Part shown: positions 18,301 through 25,437 of the stretch, in pieces
Layout of the letters: every line of letters starts with the position of its first letter
How positions within the stretch are numbered: the stretch's first letter is position 1
Assembly: GCA_902806235.1 (NCBI GenBank)
Contig: CADCVW010000067.1
Coordinates: 1 to 54,130, forward strand
Origin: an uncultured Sphingomonadaceae bacterium
GTDB taxonomy: Bacteria > Pseudomonadota > Alphaproteobacteria > Sphingomonadales > Sphingomonadaceae
Direction of reading: 5' to 3'
Length of the DNA stretch: 54,130 nt
The notes under the pieces: model-generated
What the model was told of the DNA's origin: nothing
The model's input: only the letters and a program-made list of their open reading frames with translations
The model's database searches: none
Made by a program: the position numbers and the translations under genes

Positions 18301-18747
18301 GAGTTCCCTGACGTCGTTTCCGCCAATTGTAACTAGGTGAAGCGCGTTCGGATCGGCGCGTCCGTCGACAGCATCACGGTAGGCGTCGGTCTGGCTGTCA
18401 AGATCGGAGACTGCCTCACTGGCCTGGATGATCTGCGCGCCGCCATAAGCCCAGTTCAGGTTATTGCCGCGCGGTTTCGAGGCAAACGGAAACGACAGTC
18501 CTAGTAGGGGCTCCTCATAACCGTATGGAAACGTCGGCTTGGTTGGAACCGCTATGTATTTATTACTAAGAAGGTCGGCGAACGTATAGCCGTTCGAGAA
18601 ACGTCCTTCGAAGTAGCCTTTGGTCGTGGTTGGAGCGCCGTCGGGCAAAGCCGTGAACGGCAACTTACTGTAGGCTTGGGCCAGCTTCAGTGCATTGCCC
18701 GCGTCGACAAGGCTGTCGCCGAAAACGTAGACGCCACTGTATCCCAT
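15400..18747 (-). CDS. SGNH (GDSL) lipase/esterase with PPC-like domain and RTX repeats
   Basis: A 1115-residue exoprotein. Residues about 1-305 are an SGNH esterase: VFGDSLVDAGN, VTIGGNDVREL and FFDEVHPTAQAHAL supply the Ser, Asn and Asp-x-x-His blocks. About 325-430 resembles a PPC jelly-roll (ITDSTGALLAEDDDAGLGLD). Then come five long calcium repeats built on 'GTGN..NNLLVGN..N.LDGG.GADT..GG.GDD.Y.VD', followed by about fourteen RTX nonapeptides (GGxGxDxLx). The C-terminal DGIADFALLV and SVINAGDFLL resembles a type I secretion signal. There is no N-terminal signal peptide, as expected for ABC-exported RTX proteins; no hlyBD genes are in the window. GGAGAGACAGG supports the ATG at 18747 over 18771. 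Confidence 0.9.
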   Translation of the reverse strand: MGYSGVYVFGDSLVDAGNALKLAQAYSKLPFTALPDGAPTTTKGYFEGRFSNGYTFADLLSNKYIAVPTKPTFPYGYEEPLLGLSFPFASKPRGNNLNWAYGGAQIIQASEAVSDLDSQTDAYRDAVDGRADPNALHLVTIGGNDVRELVPDTGAFASEAAALLTLQNAATAFGLEIRQLIEMGVRHLLVTGVPNVGIIPEYNGVSDEAARRAAATHYSERLDTMIQGQLEVLRAAHPATAIQYASITEATATILPNLVAVFGREAVFPLNESELLFFDEVHPTAQAHALLAAALVDRLNSAGAARETLPPAQPTTALSGMIAVAGEVDSLTVSMIAGHSYAFSLLGVSSASGSLADPLLRITDSTGALLAEDDDAGLGLDSYLRFIAPATGEFRIELRSVGSSTGNYRLAAVSTDGVGDNSYTVADPSRLIIEGVGQGFDRVLATVSYVLNGGAEVELLAAGDANSTTAISLTGNEFAQRIVGNAGSNQLAGGGGADTLEGLGGDDLYRIEHSDQRIVEEAGGGTDRVESSVSYRLDAHVETLVLIGTAAISGTGNAQNNLLVGNSASNLLDGGGGADTMSGGAGNDRYTVDDGGDQVIEAAGGGTDLVTSFISFILPSGTEQLTLTGTAAIDGTGNTLDNVLVGNTARNILDGAAGADTMAGGAGDDIYIVDSSGDRVSEAAGAGTDLVRSSISYTLGSELENLTLTGTKAIEGTGNILANVLVGNDADNILDGGPGADRLDGGAGDDIYIVDDVGDQASEDGTGGGTDLVRASAPHQLGDGIEALTLTGAAPISGVGNGLHNRLLGNEGANLLQGLDGDDLIRGNEGDDILDGGAGADTLNSGSGDDTVFAGAGNDEMTGDGGNDTLRGQAGDDTADGGGGTDALFGGPGNDHLRGRDGADTLNGGGDDDSLAGDDGDDAVFGEFGNDSITGGAGKDELRGQAGNDDVLGGTGDDLLFGGPGSDTLRGGDDSDALSGGADDDQLFGDDGADWLSGNLGADTLTGGSGADRFALESTAEASIGSPDVLTDFNRSAGDRIELTLIDANSNTAGDEAFSFIGATAFTGVAGQLRVTSVAGTQRIEGDVNGDGIADFALLVISTNGSVINAGDFLL

Positions 18748-18881
18748 CCTGTCTCTCCATCGCTCGGCCAAGTATCCGCCGTTCTCGGACCAGCGTTGCC
18801 GGTTCGGCCCGGGTGGACGGGCGTTCGGTCAGCAACGCAACGGGAGCGGACGGTTGTTGCTTTCCAGAGGCTGCCCGCTCC

Positions 18882-19190
18882 AATCGAACGCAATTAACGA
18901 CCGAGAGTGACGCGCTACGAGCCGGTCGCTTGCGCAGACTATATCCAACCGCGCCAAAGCCGACCAGCATCATCGCCCAGGCCGCGGGTTCCGGAACGGC
19001 GGCGACAGAGGCCGACACGTGGACGTGCCGAGCGCGCACGGCAAGAGCCCCGCCAGCGACGCTGAGGGATCGGCACCGTTCAATGCACCCATCACATCTG
19101 TGTGAGTATCGCCCCAGGTCGTGATCAGCCAGTCGCCCGTCAGCAACTGCGAGGCTTGGGCGAAGTCGCCGAGTCTTAGCGGCGAGTAGG
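18882..19190 (-). pseudogene. C-terminal remnant of a PEP-CTERM protein
   Basis: Near 18920-19000 the minus strand encodes AAVPEPAAWAMMLVGFGAVG followed by YSLRKRP: the VPEP motif, a hydrophobic helix and a basic tail that direct exosortase sorting. The preceding stretch (LRLGDFAQASQLLTGDWLIT) is in another frame, so at least one frameshift lies near 19055. No start codon belongs to it; the upstream side joins directly to an imuB fragment at about 19195. Confidence 0.65.
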
Positions 19191-19195
19191 GGGGC

Positions 19196-19474
19196 ACCAC
19201 TGTCACGGGGGAGCGCGCGTAATGCACGAGCGCGTGCGCCGCGCCTGCCGTGGGTGCCACGGCGACGCGCGCCGTAAAGCCGAGCCGGGCGAGAAAGCGC
19301 ACCAGCCGATGGCAGAAGCGCTCCTGGCCGCCGAACACCGGAGCAGGCGCCCGGGTCGTCGTCGACCGGGAGCAGGCCTCGCGCGCGCGGCTCAGGCGGC
19401 GCGAGCGACCGCTCCGCCCGCCGCAGCCCCTCGATCGGCAGCATCGGCAGGTAGAGCGAGGCGACCCTGGTCAT
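19196..19474 (-). pseudogene. Fragment of a second imuB gene
   Basis: From the ATG at 19474 the frame reads MTRVASLYLPMLPIEGLRRA and APPEPRARGLLPVDDDPGAC, nearly identical to the start of the intact ImuB at 45347. At about 19340 it jumps, with a frame change, to FGGQERFCHRLVRFLARLGF then TARVAVAPTAGAAHALVHYA, which corresponds to residues about 210-255 of intact ImuB. Roughly 165 codons are missing between. It is then cut at about 19195 and fused to PEP-CTERM sequence. Confidence 0.85.
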
Positions 19475-19703
19475 CGCAGGCCTCCAACGTGAGGGGGAAG
19501 GGATTGCCGTTGCGCTGGCGAGCGAGCTCGACCATCCAGCGCCCCCGGGCGCCGCCCGCGTGCGGCAAGGGCGCGGACGGCGCGGAGCCGACCCGCCAGC
19601 GCGTCGCGGTGGCGGACGGCTCGGCGAGCGGACAAACGTCCCGCTTGCGCCAGCGGCGTAATAAGATGGCGGGCTTGCGGCCCTCGGCGGCGGCGAGCTG
19701 CAG
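19475..19703 (-). pseudogene. Fragment of a second imuA gene (3' end)
   Basis: The minus strand encodes LQLAAAEGRKPAILLRRWRK, then RDVCPLAEPSATATRWR, then GRWMVELARQRNGNPFPLTL and EACDDQGRLALPADAADR. This matches the last 90 or so residues of ImuA at 45265 with few substitutions. Homology ends abruptly at about 19703, marking a deletion junction. As in the intact locus, the imuA end overlaps the imuB start. Confidence 0.85.
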
Positions 19704-19755
19704 GGAGCTTCGAGGACGTCGCCGAAGCGCGGCTGCCGCCGCTCAGAGACGCAGC

Positions 19756-19935
19756 ATGAGCGACGGCAAGGACAAGAAGGACCGCGGCGTGGGCCGCGGT
19801 CGACCGCCGGCCCACATCCGGTTCAAGCCGGGCGTGTCCGGCAATCCGAAAGGGCGACCGCGCAAGCGGCCGCTCCTAGACATGCCGTACAATCCGGCTG
19901 ACCTGCCCGCCGCCGCGACCTGCTGCACCGCGTGA
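19756..19935 (+). pseudogene. DUF5681 N-terminal fragment
   Basis: 59 residues: MSDGKDKKDRGVGRGRPPAH then IRFKPGVSGNPKGRPRKRP. The 'F..G.SGNP.GRP.G/K' segment is the DUF5681 signature, usually the N-terminus of a 120-200-residue protein often found in phage or mobile DNA. Here the frame ends soon after the motif, and its last part overlaps a truncated gene on the other strand, so it looks like a broken end. Confidence 0.6.
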
Positions 19936-20053
19936 AGCCGTCCTCCGGGCTGAGAAGGGTCTGGAAGCCCCACTCGATCACCAGCTCGCACCAGCGCCGG
20001 AGCTGTGCTTCACTGAGCTCCTCAACCGGTTCCGTCTTTCTATCCACCTGCAT
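19823..20053 (-). pseudogene. Truncated gene start, unknown family
   Basis: The first 42 residues (MQVDRKTEPVEELSEAQLRR, WCELVIEWGFQTLLSPEDGF) look like a genuine protein start with AGGAGG 11 bases before the ATG at 20053. Beyond about 19930 the frame runs antisense through the DUF5681 fragment and loses coding character. I read it as a gene cut off by the rearrangement. Family not recognised. Confidence 0.45.
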
Positions 20054-20237
20054 ATGCTTCGCGCCTCCTGTCGACGATCAGTGACAGGAGAACCGCTCGT
20101 CGGTCGCGACTAGTCAAACGCGTTGTCACCGATCGCATGCAGGAACGTCCCCTCCCCTGCCCGCCTGATGACGACCAAAGCTGCGTCTCGACTTCGCCGC
20201 ACGCCCGCGGCTCTGTGGCGCGCGAGAGGATGCCGGG

Positions 20238-20459
20238 ATGAACGAAGAGCTCGCCCGAGAGGCGGTCGGCCTGCTCGGCACCGCGGCAGCGACGCTGATC
20301 GAGGAAGCGCATCCGCTGCTCGTCGCGCCCCCGGCGACCAAGGGTGACTGCAGCACCGTGGCGCGTGTGCTTCGCCAGCTAGCGTCCAACCTGACCGCCC
20401 TGGCCGGAGCGGCTGAAGTGCTCGCGCGAACAAGCTCCGATGTTACTGATCGTCTGTAG
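20238..20459 (+). CDS. 73-residue helical protein, unknown
   Basis: MNEELAREAVGLLGTAAATL, then HPLLVAPPATKGDCSTVARV and LRQLASNLTALAGAAEVL. It is alpha-helical and mildly amphipathic, without signal or membrane segment. GAGAGG lies about ten bases before the ATG. It immediately precedes the broken XRE gene on the same strand, 33 bases apart, so the two may once have formed a unit. No family recognised. Confidence 0.5.
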   Translation: MNEELAREAVGLLGTAAATLIEEAHPLLVAPPATKGDCSTVARVLRQLASNLTALAGAAEVLARTSSDVTDRL

Positions 20460-20492
20460 AAGGATCGGCGACACCGGCGTCACTAGGGCGGC

Positions 20493-20696
20493 GTGGACGT
20501 ACGCGCCCGCCTCACCCAGAACTTGCGCCGGCTGCGCCAAGCGAGAGAGCTGAGCTAGAAAGGTTTCGCCGACGCGGCGGGGATCCACCAAACGTACATC
20601 AGCGACCTCGAGCGCGACGCCAGGAACCCGACCATCGCCGTCGTCGAGAAGCTCGCCCGGGCGCTCAACGTGCGCGTGGGCGTACTGCTGGACTGA
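20493..20696 (+). pseudogene. XRE-family HTH regulator with in-frame amber stop
   Basis: From a GTG the frame reads LTQNLRRLRQARELS, TAG (20556-20558), then KGFADAAGIHQTYISDLERD and ARNPTIAVVEKLARALNV. This is a complete 67-codon Cro/C1-type HTH, the usual length for a minimal XRE regulator. In relatives the broken position is 'LSQEGFA', so the change fits CAG to TAG plus GAA to AAA, two transitions. No start codon downstream would preserve helix 1. A nonsense pseudogene is the simplest reading. Confidence 0.75.
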
Positions 20697-20750
20697 CGAC
20701 GCCGCGGCGGACGGGATAGGACACTCGCGGCGCTAACGCGTAGAGAAGGT

Positions 20751-20800
20751 TGGTCAGGAAGACAGGACTCGAGCCTGGAACCCTCTGCTCCCAAAGCAGA
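20751..20800 (-). other. tRNA-Pro(UGG)-like 3' half
   Basis: On the minus strand the stem TCTGC / GCAGA encloses the seven-base loop TTTGGGA, whose anticodon would be UGG. It is followed by a variable segment, a T-arm CAGG-CTCGAGT-CCTG, a 7-base 3' acceptor strand CTTCCTG, the discriminator A and CCA. No matching 5' acceptor or D-arm is found upstream, so it is not a functional tRNA. Such 3' halves are typical att-site leftovers at integration points. Confidence 0.45.
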
Positions 20801-20960
20801 TACGCTTGTAGAAGGTCTGCTTACAAAGAAGGCTGGCCGAGGCCGGAATGGCTGCAAGGGGCGCACAGCGGATCTCGAAAACAGGCTGCACCCTAACAGC
20901 CCCAGACCCGACGGAGCCCGCCCGCGACAGCCCGCTCCGGGCACGCTAGATTGGGTCGCG

Positions 20961-21845
20961 ATGAAGCTTCGCCACATCGAGATCTTCCATGCGGTGTACG
21001 TCAACGGCTCAGTGAGCGCCGCCGCGCGGGCACTGAACGTCTCTCAGCCGTCCGTATCCAAGATGCTGCGCCATGCGGAAAGCCTGCTCGGCTTTCAGCT
21101 GTTCGAGCGCACCAGCGGCGGCTTAGTCCCCACGCAGGACGCGCATAGCCTGTTCACGGAAGTGAGCGAGATTAACGACCGCGTGCACGCCCTCCGCGAG
21201 GCGGGCCGGAATTTGAAGCGCGGCGCTGGCGGCATGCTGCGCATCTCGGCGCTGCCGTCGCTCGCGCTGGATGCGATCCCCACCGCCGTGGCGCAGTTCA
21301 TGCACGCGCACCAGGAGGTACGATTTGACCTCCAGACCGTCCACCACGACGACCTGCTCCGGAAGCTCTACGAGCGCGAGACCGACGTCGCGGTCGCTTA
21401 TCAGGCGCCGCCCGCCGCCCCGCTCGCGCAACGCCGGCTTGGCAAGGGCGAACTAGTCGTGCTGTTCCGCGAAGGGGACCTGCCGGACGCGCCGGCCCGG
21501 ATCGCGCTCGAGCGGCTGCGGGGCAAGCGCTTCATCAGCCTCGCCTCCAGCGGTCCCGTCGGTCAGCTCTTCACCCAGGAACTGCAGCGAATGGAGCTGG
21601 AACTGGATGAGGTGGTCTCGGCGCGCACCTTCTACATTGCCGCGGCGCTGGTCCGGCAGGGCGTCGGTATGGCGGTGGTTGATAGCTTCACCGCGCAGGC
21701 CGCGCTGGGGCCTGGCCTGGCGATGCGCCCGCTGCAGCCGCCGCTGAGCTTCGACGTTCATGCCATGTTCCTGATCAACCGCCCGCCCGGCGCCCTGGCG
21801 ACCAGCTTCCTGAAGACGCTCGCGCGGGTGATCGACGCTCCATAA
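20961..21845 (+). CDS. dgcR: LysR-family regulator of the D-glutamate cluster
   Basis: A 294-residue LysR protein with the HTH at residues 1-60 (KLRHIEIFHAVYVNGSVSAA, NVSQPSVSKMLRHAESLLG) and a periplasmic-binding-like effector domain (GMLRISALPSLALDAIP, FRFD-type strand, GVGMAVVDSFTA). It lies 70 bases upstream of dgcN on the same strand. In marine proteobacteria a LysR gene called dgcR is adjacent to dgcN-dgcA and responds to D-glutamate; assignment of the name here rests on that neighbourhood. The gap to dgcN is the likely operator region. Confidence 0.7.
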   Translation: MKLRHIEIFHAVYVNGSVSAAARALNVSQPSVSKMLRHAESLLGFQLFERTSGGLVPTQDAHSLFTEVSEINDRVHALREAGRNLKRGAGGMLRISALPSLALDAIPTAVAQFMHAHQEVRFDLQTVHHDDLLRKLYERETDVAVAYQAPPAAPLAQRRLGKGELVVLFREGDLPDAPARIALERLRGKRFISLASSGPVGQLFTQELQRMELELDEVVSARTFYIAAALVRQGVGMAVVDSFTAQAALGPGLAMRPLQPPLSFDVHAMFLINRPPGALATSFLKTLARVIDAP

Positions 21846-21915
21846 CGACAGGCTATAGCGGGTGCTCCATTCGCTATTCGTGGGGCGGATGCGACGCGAT
21901 TACCGTCCGCATCCG

Positions 21916-22950
21916 ATGATACCGGCGCCCTTTCTCCTCTACCTAGGCCGCAGCGCGGACGCGCTCGGGATCAAGACCTCGCGCGGCTTGGCCGTGTTCA
22001 GGCCGGAGGATTGCGTCGGTGAGTTTCGGCACGACGATTGCCCGCAAACGCTCGGGCTGCCGCGGCTCAGCATGGCCGAAGCGGCGGCGGCGGGCGCGCG
22101 CACGCTGGTGCTCGGCATCGCCGGGCCGGGCGGCAAGCTCGCCACGGAGCTGGTCGAGGACGCGGCCGCCGCCTTGGCCACGGGGATGAACGTCGCCGCC
22201 GGGCTGCACGAGCGGCTGCGCGATCAGCCGTCACTGGCGAGCTTGGCCCGGGAGCGCGGCCTCCGGCTGTTCGACGTGCGCGACCCGCCGTCGGACCTGA
22301 GCGTCGGCAAAGGTTACCCGCGGGCGGGCCGGCGGCTGCTAACGGTCGGCACCGACTGTTCCGTGGGTAAGATGTATGCGACGCTCGCACTGACGCGGGG
22401 CTTACGCGAACGCGGCGTCCGCGCGGATTTCCGGGCCACCGGCCAGACCGGCATCCTGATCGCCGGGGGAGGGGTGCCGGTCGACGCGGTGGTCGCCGAC
22501 TTCATCTCCGGGGCGATCGAAGAGCTTGCGCCCGCGCGCGATGACGACGGGTGGGACCTGATCGAAGGGCAAGGGTCGCTGTCCCACCCGTCCTTCGCGG
22601 GCGTCTCGCTCGGGCTGCTGCACGGCGCCCAGCCCGAAGCGCTGGTGCTCTGCCACGAGCCCGGGCGCCCCCACATGCGGGGGCTGCCCGGCCGAGCGCT
22701 GCCAAACCTCGCCGAATGCCTGGAGCGCAACTTGGAAGCGGCGAAGCTGACGAGCCCGCGCGTGCGTGCCGTCGGTATCTGCCTTAACACCTCGGCGATG
22801 GGGAAGGAGGCGGCGCGCCGCCTCCTCGTCCGGACCGAGGACCAACTCGGCCTTCCCTGCACCGATCCCATCGCCTTCGGGGTCGAGCCCATCATCAACC
22901 GGTTGCTATGTTCCGCACCTTCCGCGCTCAGCATGATCGCTTCGCACTGA
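21916..22950 (+). CDS. dgcN: DgcN-type D-glutamate N-acetyltransferase (DUF1611)
   Basis: A 344-residue DUF1611 protein. It has the N-terminal PFLLYLGRSADALGIKTSRG, the P-loop-like VGTDCSVGKMYATLALTRGL (Walker A variant T-D-C-S-V-G-K), the ATGQTGILIAGGGVPVDAVV segment and LIEGQGSLSHPSFAGVSLGL. DgcN acetylates D-Glu to N-acetyl-D-Glu using acetyl-CoA, the first step of the DgcN-DgcA route to L-Glu. The frame opens at a GTG at 21862, but the family start MI..P.LL.LG fixes ATG 21916. Its last 43 bases overlap dgcA. Confidence 0.85.
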   Translation: MIPAPFLLYLGRSADALGIKTSRGLAVFRPEDCVGEFRHDDCPQTLGLPRLSMAEAAAAGARTLVLGIAGPGGKLATELVEDAAAALATGMNVAAGLHERLRDQPSLASLARERGLRLFDVRDPPSDLSVGKGYPRAGRRLLTVGTDCSVGKMYATLALTRGLRERGVRADFRATGQTGILIAGGGVPVDAVVADFISGAIEELAPARDDDGWDLIEGQGSLSHPSFAGVSLGLLHGAQPEALVLCHEPGRPHMRGLPGRALPNLAECLERNLEAAKLTSPRVRAVGICLNTSAMGKEAARRLLVRTEDQLGLPCTDPIAFGVEPIINRLLCSAPSALSMIASH

Positions 22951-23881
22951 CGCGGCAGTTCCGGATCGCCCGCGGCGTGAAAACGGCCGCGGACGTGATC
23001 ACGGTGACGATCGGCGACGATGGTATCGCCATGGGCCGCGGCGAGGGCGCCCCTTATCCGCGCTACGGCAAAAGCGTGGACAGCGCGCTCCGCGCGATCG
23101 GAGAGGTGCGGTCGCTGATCGAAGGCGGTGCCGGTCGCGGGGCGTTGCTGGCCGCCATGCCCGCCGGGGCCGCCCGCAACGCGCTCGACTGCGCGCTGTG
23201 GGACTTGGAAGCGCGGCCGAGATGATCGGAGCGCCGGCGTCCGGCCGCATCGCCAGCGCGCTGACCGTGGTAATAGACGCGCCGGACGCGATGGCGCGCG
23301 CGGCGGCGGCGATCGCGCGGGCGCCGCTGATTAAGGAAAAGGTCGACGCGAACGATCCGGAGGCGCAGATCCGCGCGGTGCGCGCCGCCGCTCCCGATGC
23401 TCGACTCATCGTCGATCCCAACGAAAGCTGGAGCCAGCACCTCGTCGTGGCCTTGCAGCCGCTCCTCGTCGAGCAGCGGGTCGCGCTGCTCGAGCAGCCG
23501 GTGCCGGCAGGCGAGGACGAGTGGCTGGAAAGCTTCGAGCCGACCGTACCGATCTGCGCGGACGAGTCGGTGCACGTCGTGGCCGATCTGCCCGCCGTCG
23601 CCCGCCGCTACCAGGCGGTGAACGTGAAGCTCGACAAGGCGGGCGGCCTCACCGCCGCATTGGCACTCGCCACCGCGGCGCGCGCGCGAGGCCTCGGCCT
23701 GATGACCGGCTGCATGGTCAGCTCCTCCTTTTTGATCGCGCCGGCGCTCCACGTCGCGCGCTTGTCCGACTTCGCCGACCTCGACGGCCCGATCTGGCCG
23801 CGGGAGGACCACGTCGGCGGCGTCGCCGACGAGCACGGGTTTCTTCATCCCCCCGCGGCCGGTTTCTGGGGAACGGCATGA
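22908..23881 (+). pseudogene. dgcA: DgcA-type N-acetyl-D-glutamate racemase, frameshifted
   Basis: An enolase-superfamily (dipeptide epimerase-like) gene in two frames. The first, 22908-23225, runs from the capping domain (FALTRQFRIARGVKTAADVI) to NALDCALWDLEAR. The second, up to 23881, resumes at AEMIGAPASGRIASALTVVI and has the KEK acid/base lysine, metal ligands in VDPNESW, LLEQPVP and CADESV, the second lysine in VNVKLDKAGG, and MTGCMVSSSF. Between WDLEAR and AEMIGAP about seven residues expected in the family are missing, so a small non-triplet deletion near 23215 explains the shift. All catalytic residues survive. The end overlaps the deacylase ATG (ATGA). Confidence 0.85.
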
Positions 23882-25437
23882 GGATGCGCCGCCTGGCGCT
23901 GCTGGCCGCGGCGGTTCTTTGCTCGGGCGGCGCGGCGCGGGCGCCCGTCGACCTGCTGATCCGCGGGGGCACCGTCTTCACCGGCTCCGCCGCGCCCTTT
24001 GTCGGCGACGTCGCCGTTTCGGGCGATCGCATCCGCGCGGTCGGGCGGCGGCTGGCGGTTCCCGCCCGGCGCACGATCGATGCGCGCGGCATGATCGTCG
24101 CGCCGGGCTTCATCGATCCGCACACCCATGCCGGCGACCAGCTCGCCTCGGATGACCCGCGGGTCCGCCTGATTCCCGGCTTCCTGATGCAGGGGGTGAC
24201 CACCGCCTTTATCGGCAACGACGGCAACGGCGCACCCGAGGTCGAGGCGGTGCTCGGCGGGGCCGCGCGCAAGCCGGTCGGCATCAACTACGCCGCCTAT
24301 GTGGGCTTGGGCCCGGTGCGCGAGCGGGTGCTCGGCGAGGCGGATCGCGCGCCCACCGCCACCGAACTCGCGCGCATGAGATTGCTGGTCGCGGGCGCGA
24401 TGTGCCAAGGGGCGCTCGGCTTCTCGACCGGGCTCTTCTACGCGCCGCAGAATTTCGCCACCACCGGCGAGGTCGTCGCGCTGGCCCGCGAAGCGGCGCG
24501 GCGCGGCGGCGTCTACGACAGCCATATCCGCGACGAATCCAGCTACACGATCGGCCTCGCCGCCGCGGTGGACGAGGCGATCGCCGTCGGCCGCGCAGCG
24601 CGCCTGCCGGTCAACATCTCGCACATCAAGGCGCTCGGCGTCGACGTGCACGGCCAGGCGCCGGCGATCATCGCCAGGGTCGAGGCCGCGCGGCGCGCCG
24701 GCCAGCGGGTCACCGCCGACCAATATCCCTGGTCCGCGTCGGGGACGAAACTGGTCGCGGCGCTGGTGCCCCGTTGGGCGCAGGACGGCGGCCGCGCGGC
24801 GCTGCTGCGGCGCTTGGCCGACCCCGCGCTGGCCGACCGTCTGCGCCGAGACATGACCGAGAACATGCGTCGACGCGGCGGGGCGGCCTCGCTGCTGATC
24901 ACCGAAGGGCCGCAGAAGGGTAGGACACTCGCGGACCTTGCGCAGGCGCGCGGCGGGGATGCGGTCACGGCCGCGCTCGCCGTGATCCGCGTGGCGGACC
25001 CCGCGGTCGCTTCGTTTAACCAAACCGAGGCCGACATCGCCGCCTTCATGCGCCGGCCCTGGGTAATGACCGGCTCCGACGCCTCGCCGGGGCACCCCCG
25101 GGCCTATGGCAGCTTCGCCCGCAAATATGCGGACTATGTCGTCGCGCGGAAGGTGATCCCGCTGCGCGACTTCGTCGAGCGGAGCACGTCGCTCGCCGCC
25201 GACAGCTTCGGGCTCGCCGGACGCGGGCGACTGAAGCCCGGAGCTTTCGCCGACATTGTCGTCTTCGATCCGGAGCGATATGCCGCCCGGGCTACCTACG
25301 AGCAGCCGACGCTCCTCGCCGCAGGGATGCGTACGGTGGTCGTCAACGGGGTGGTCGCGCTCCATGACGGCGCGCTTACCGGCGCGGCCGCGGGCCGCGC
25401 GCTCGCCCATGCGCCGCCGCCCGGCACTTGCCCGTGA
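23878..25437 (+). CDS. Exported N-acyl-D-amino-acid deacylase
   Basis: A 519-residue amidohydrolase of the D-aminoacylase family with a Sec signal peptide (RMRRLALLAAAVLCSGGAARA). Motifs: DLLIRGGTVFTGSAAPF, the metal motif IDPHTHAGDQ, MQGVTTAFIGNDGNG (the family's Cys ligand position reads Asp), NISHIKALG, TADQYPW, TGSDASPGHPRAYGSF and LKPGAFADIVVFDPERY. It would release D-amino acids from N-acyl-D-amino acids in the periplasm. It overlaps dgcA by ATGA and the transporter by GTGA, so it belongs to the same operon. Confidence 0.88.
   Translation: MRMRRLALLAAAVLCSGGAARAPVDLLIRGGTVFTGSAAPFVGDVAVSGDRIRAVGRRLAVPARRTIDARGMIVAPGFIDPHTHAGDQLASDDPRVRLIPGFLMQGVTTAFIGNDGNGAPEVEAVLGGAARKPVGINYAAYVGLGPVRERVLGEADRAPTATELARMRLLVAGAMCQGALGFSTGLFYAPQNFATTGEVVALAREAARRGGVYDSHIRDESSYTIGLAAAVDEAIAVGRAARLPVNISHIKALGVDVHGQAPAIIARVEAARRAGQRVTADQYPWSASGTKLVAALVPRWAQDGGRAALLRRLADPALADRLRRDMTENMRRRGGAASLLITEGPQKGRTLADLAQARGGDAVTAALAVIRVADPAVASFNQTEADIAAFMRRPWVMTGSDASPGHPRAYGSFARKYADYVVARKVIPLRDFVERSTSLAADSFGLAGRGRLKPGAFADIVVFDPERYAARATYEQPTLLAAGMRTVVVNGVVALHDGALTGAAAGRALAHAPPPGTCP

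Noticed and set aside
23845-25410. 521-codon minus-strand frame
   Set aside because: Antisense of the N-acyl-D-amino-acid deacylase; no ribosome site or family resemblance.
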